From Alphaproteobacteria bacterium UBA830 (lineage in GTDB: Bacteria; Pseudomonadota; Alphaproteobacteria; MPNO01; UBA830): a stretch of 62,177 nucleotides of DNA. The DNA lies in NCBI GenBank assembly GCA_905181725.1, contig CAJIYX010000104.1, positions 1-62,177 of the forward strand, given 5' to 3'. This document shows positions 61,815 to 62,177 of the stretch, piece by piece. The notes below the pieces were generated by a model. It ran no database searches and had not been told where the DNA came from. It saw only the letters and a program-made list of their open reading frames with translations. The translations under genes were made by a program, and so were the position numbers. Numbering within the stretch: position 1 is the stretch's first letter; each line of letters begins with the position of its first letter.

Positions 61815-62177
61815 GCCGCGTCCCTCACCTCTATAACCGCGGCGACCGAGCTGTCGCCAGCAGCGCAGCCGTTGAACAACCCGTATCCACCGCCCCGGAT
61901 CGTCAGCTCCTCAATCAGCTCGCAGATCGCGCGCAGGCCGGTCGGTCCCTGGGGATGGCCCCAGATTAGCGAACAGCCGTAATTGTTCATTTTCGTGACG
62001 TCGAAGCCGGTTTCCCGGCAGAACACGATATCGTTCACGGCAAATGGATTATGGGTTTTGACCGCCGTGATGTCGTCGAGCGATATACCGGCATTGCCGA
62101 GCGCCCGCTGGGAGGCGGGCACCGGCGCATGGGGCATGAATGCCTTGTCTGTTCGCGCCTGGCCAAAGCCTGCAAGG
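61811..62177 (-). CDS. Thiolase family protein, C-terminal part (start outside window)
   Basis: The frame is open from the window edge and reads LAGFGQARTDKAFMPHAPVP through to a stop at 61811, about 121 residues. It matches the C-terminal half of the thiolase/acetyl-CoA acetyltransferase family: THNPFAVND (in place of the usual NEAFA), WGHPQGPTGLR carrying the catalytic His, and GLFNGCAAGDSSVAAVIE carrying the second catalytic Cys. The altered first motif is typical of SCP-x-like or atypical thiolases. It is upstream of the SDR with an ATGA overlap, forming the start of an acyl-CoA degradation operon. Confidence 0.85.
   Translation of the reverse strand, partial: LAGFGQARTDKAFMPHAPVPASQRALGNAGISLDDITAVKTHNPFAVNDIVFCRETGFDVTKMNNYGCSLIWGHPQGPTGLRAICELIEELTIRGGGYGLFNGCAAGDSSVAAVIEVRDAA

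Noticed and set aside
1-62177. CRISPR arrays, tRNA or rRNA genes, insertion sequences, prophage
   Set aside because: I saw no regularly spaced repeats, no RNA gene sequence and no transposase, integrase or phage protein in any frame.

Overview
This window is a dense stretch of catabolic and transport genes from a GC-rich proteobacterium. TRAP-type transporters, CoxL-like molybdenum hydroxylases, a bacterial two-subunit indolepyruvate oxidoreductase and hydantoinase HyuA/HyuB suggest an alphaproteobacterium, perhaps a marine Rhodospirillales-like lineage. That placement is inference from gene content; there is no rRNA or tRNA here. I see no phage genes, insertion sequences or CRISPR. Genes are closely packed, often with ATGA or TGATG overlaps, and clear rho-independent terminators separate several units.

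Layout. 1-7466: hydantoinase/oxoprolinase HyuB-HyuA, an SDR, then small catabolic proteins (YciI-like, FAH hydrolase, DUF1330, VOC, glutathione S-transferase). 7609-14388: a DctQ-DctM-DctP TRAP transporter followed by a complete molybdenum hydroxylase (FAD, 2Fe-2S and large subunits). 14451-20165: a TAXI-type TRAP transporter divergent from an orphan molybdenum hydroxylase large subunit. 20306-29448: amidohydrolase, a possible TetR-like fragment, IorB-IorA, a broken small gene, an ADP-forming acyl-CoA synthetase and an ArgE-like deacylase. 29746-39181: a second orphan large subunit, a second DctPQM transporter, a PuuE-like deacetylase, a third orphan large subunit and a DM13-domain protein. 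39205-51761: an aromatic/CoA-thioester island with crotonase, SDR, feruloyl-CoA-synthase-like ligase, extradiol dioxygenase, enol-lactonase-like hydrolase, beta-hydroxyacid dehydrogenase, old yellow enzyme, maleylacetate reductase, OsmC, hydroxyquinol-type intradiol dioxygenase, isochorismatase-type amidase, an orphan ring-hydroxylating beta subunit and a frameshifted SDR. 51848-57728: a second TAXI transporter, an alpha/beta-hydrolase without its catalytic Ser and His, an LLM flavin oxidoreductase and a VOC protein. 57740-62177: a VIT1/CCC1 metal transporter, an acyl-CoA ligase, a zinc alcohol dehydrogenase, an SDR and the C-terminus of a thiolase.

Working together (inference). TRAP transporters would bring in organic acids or aromatic/heterocyclic acids. 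Molybdenum hydroxylases would hydroxylate them. Dioxygenases, hydrolases, maleylacetate reductase and CoA enzymes would carry the products into central metabolism. The most striking pattern is that three of the four TRAP systems lie next to CoxL-like large subunits, while only one large subunit has its own FeS and FAD partners. Three genes (25898-26071, 46655-46933, 50995-51761) each carry a single disabling lesion, so either the island is partly decaying or the assembly has errors.
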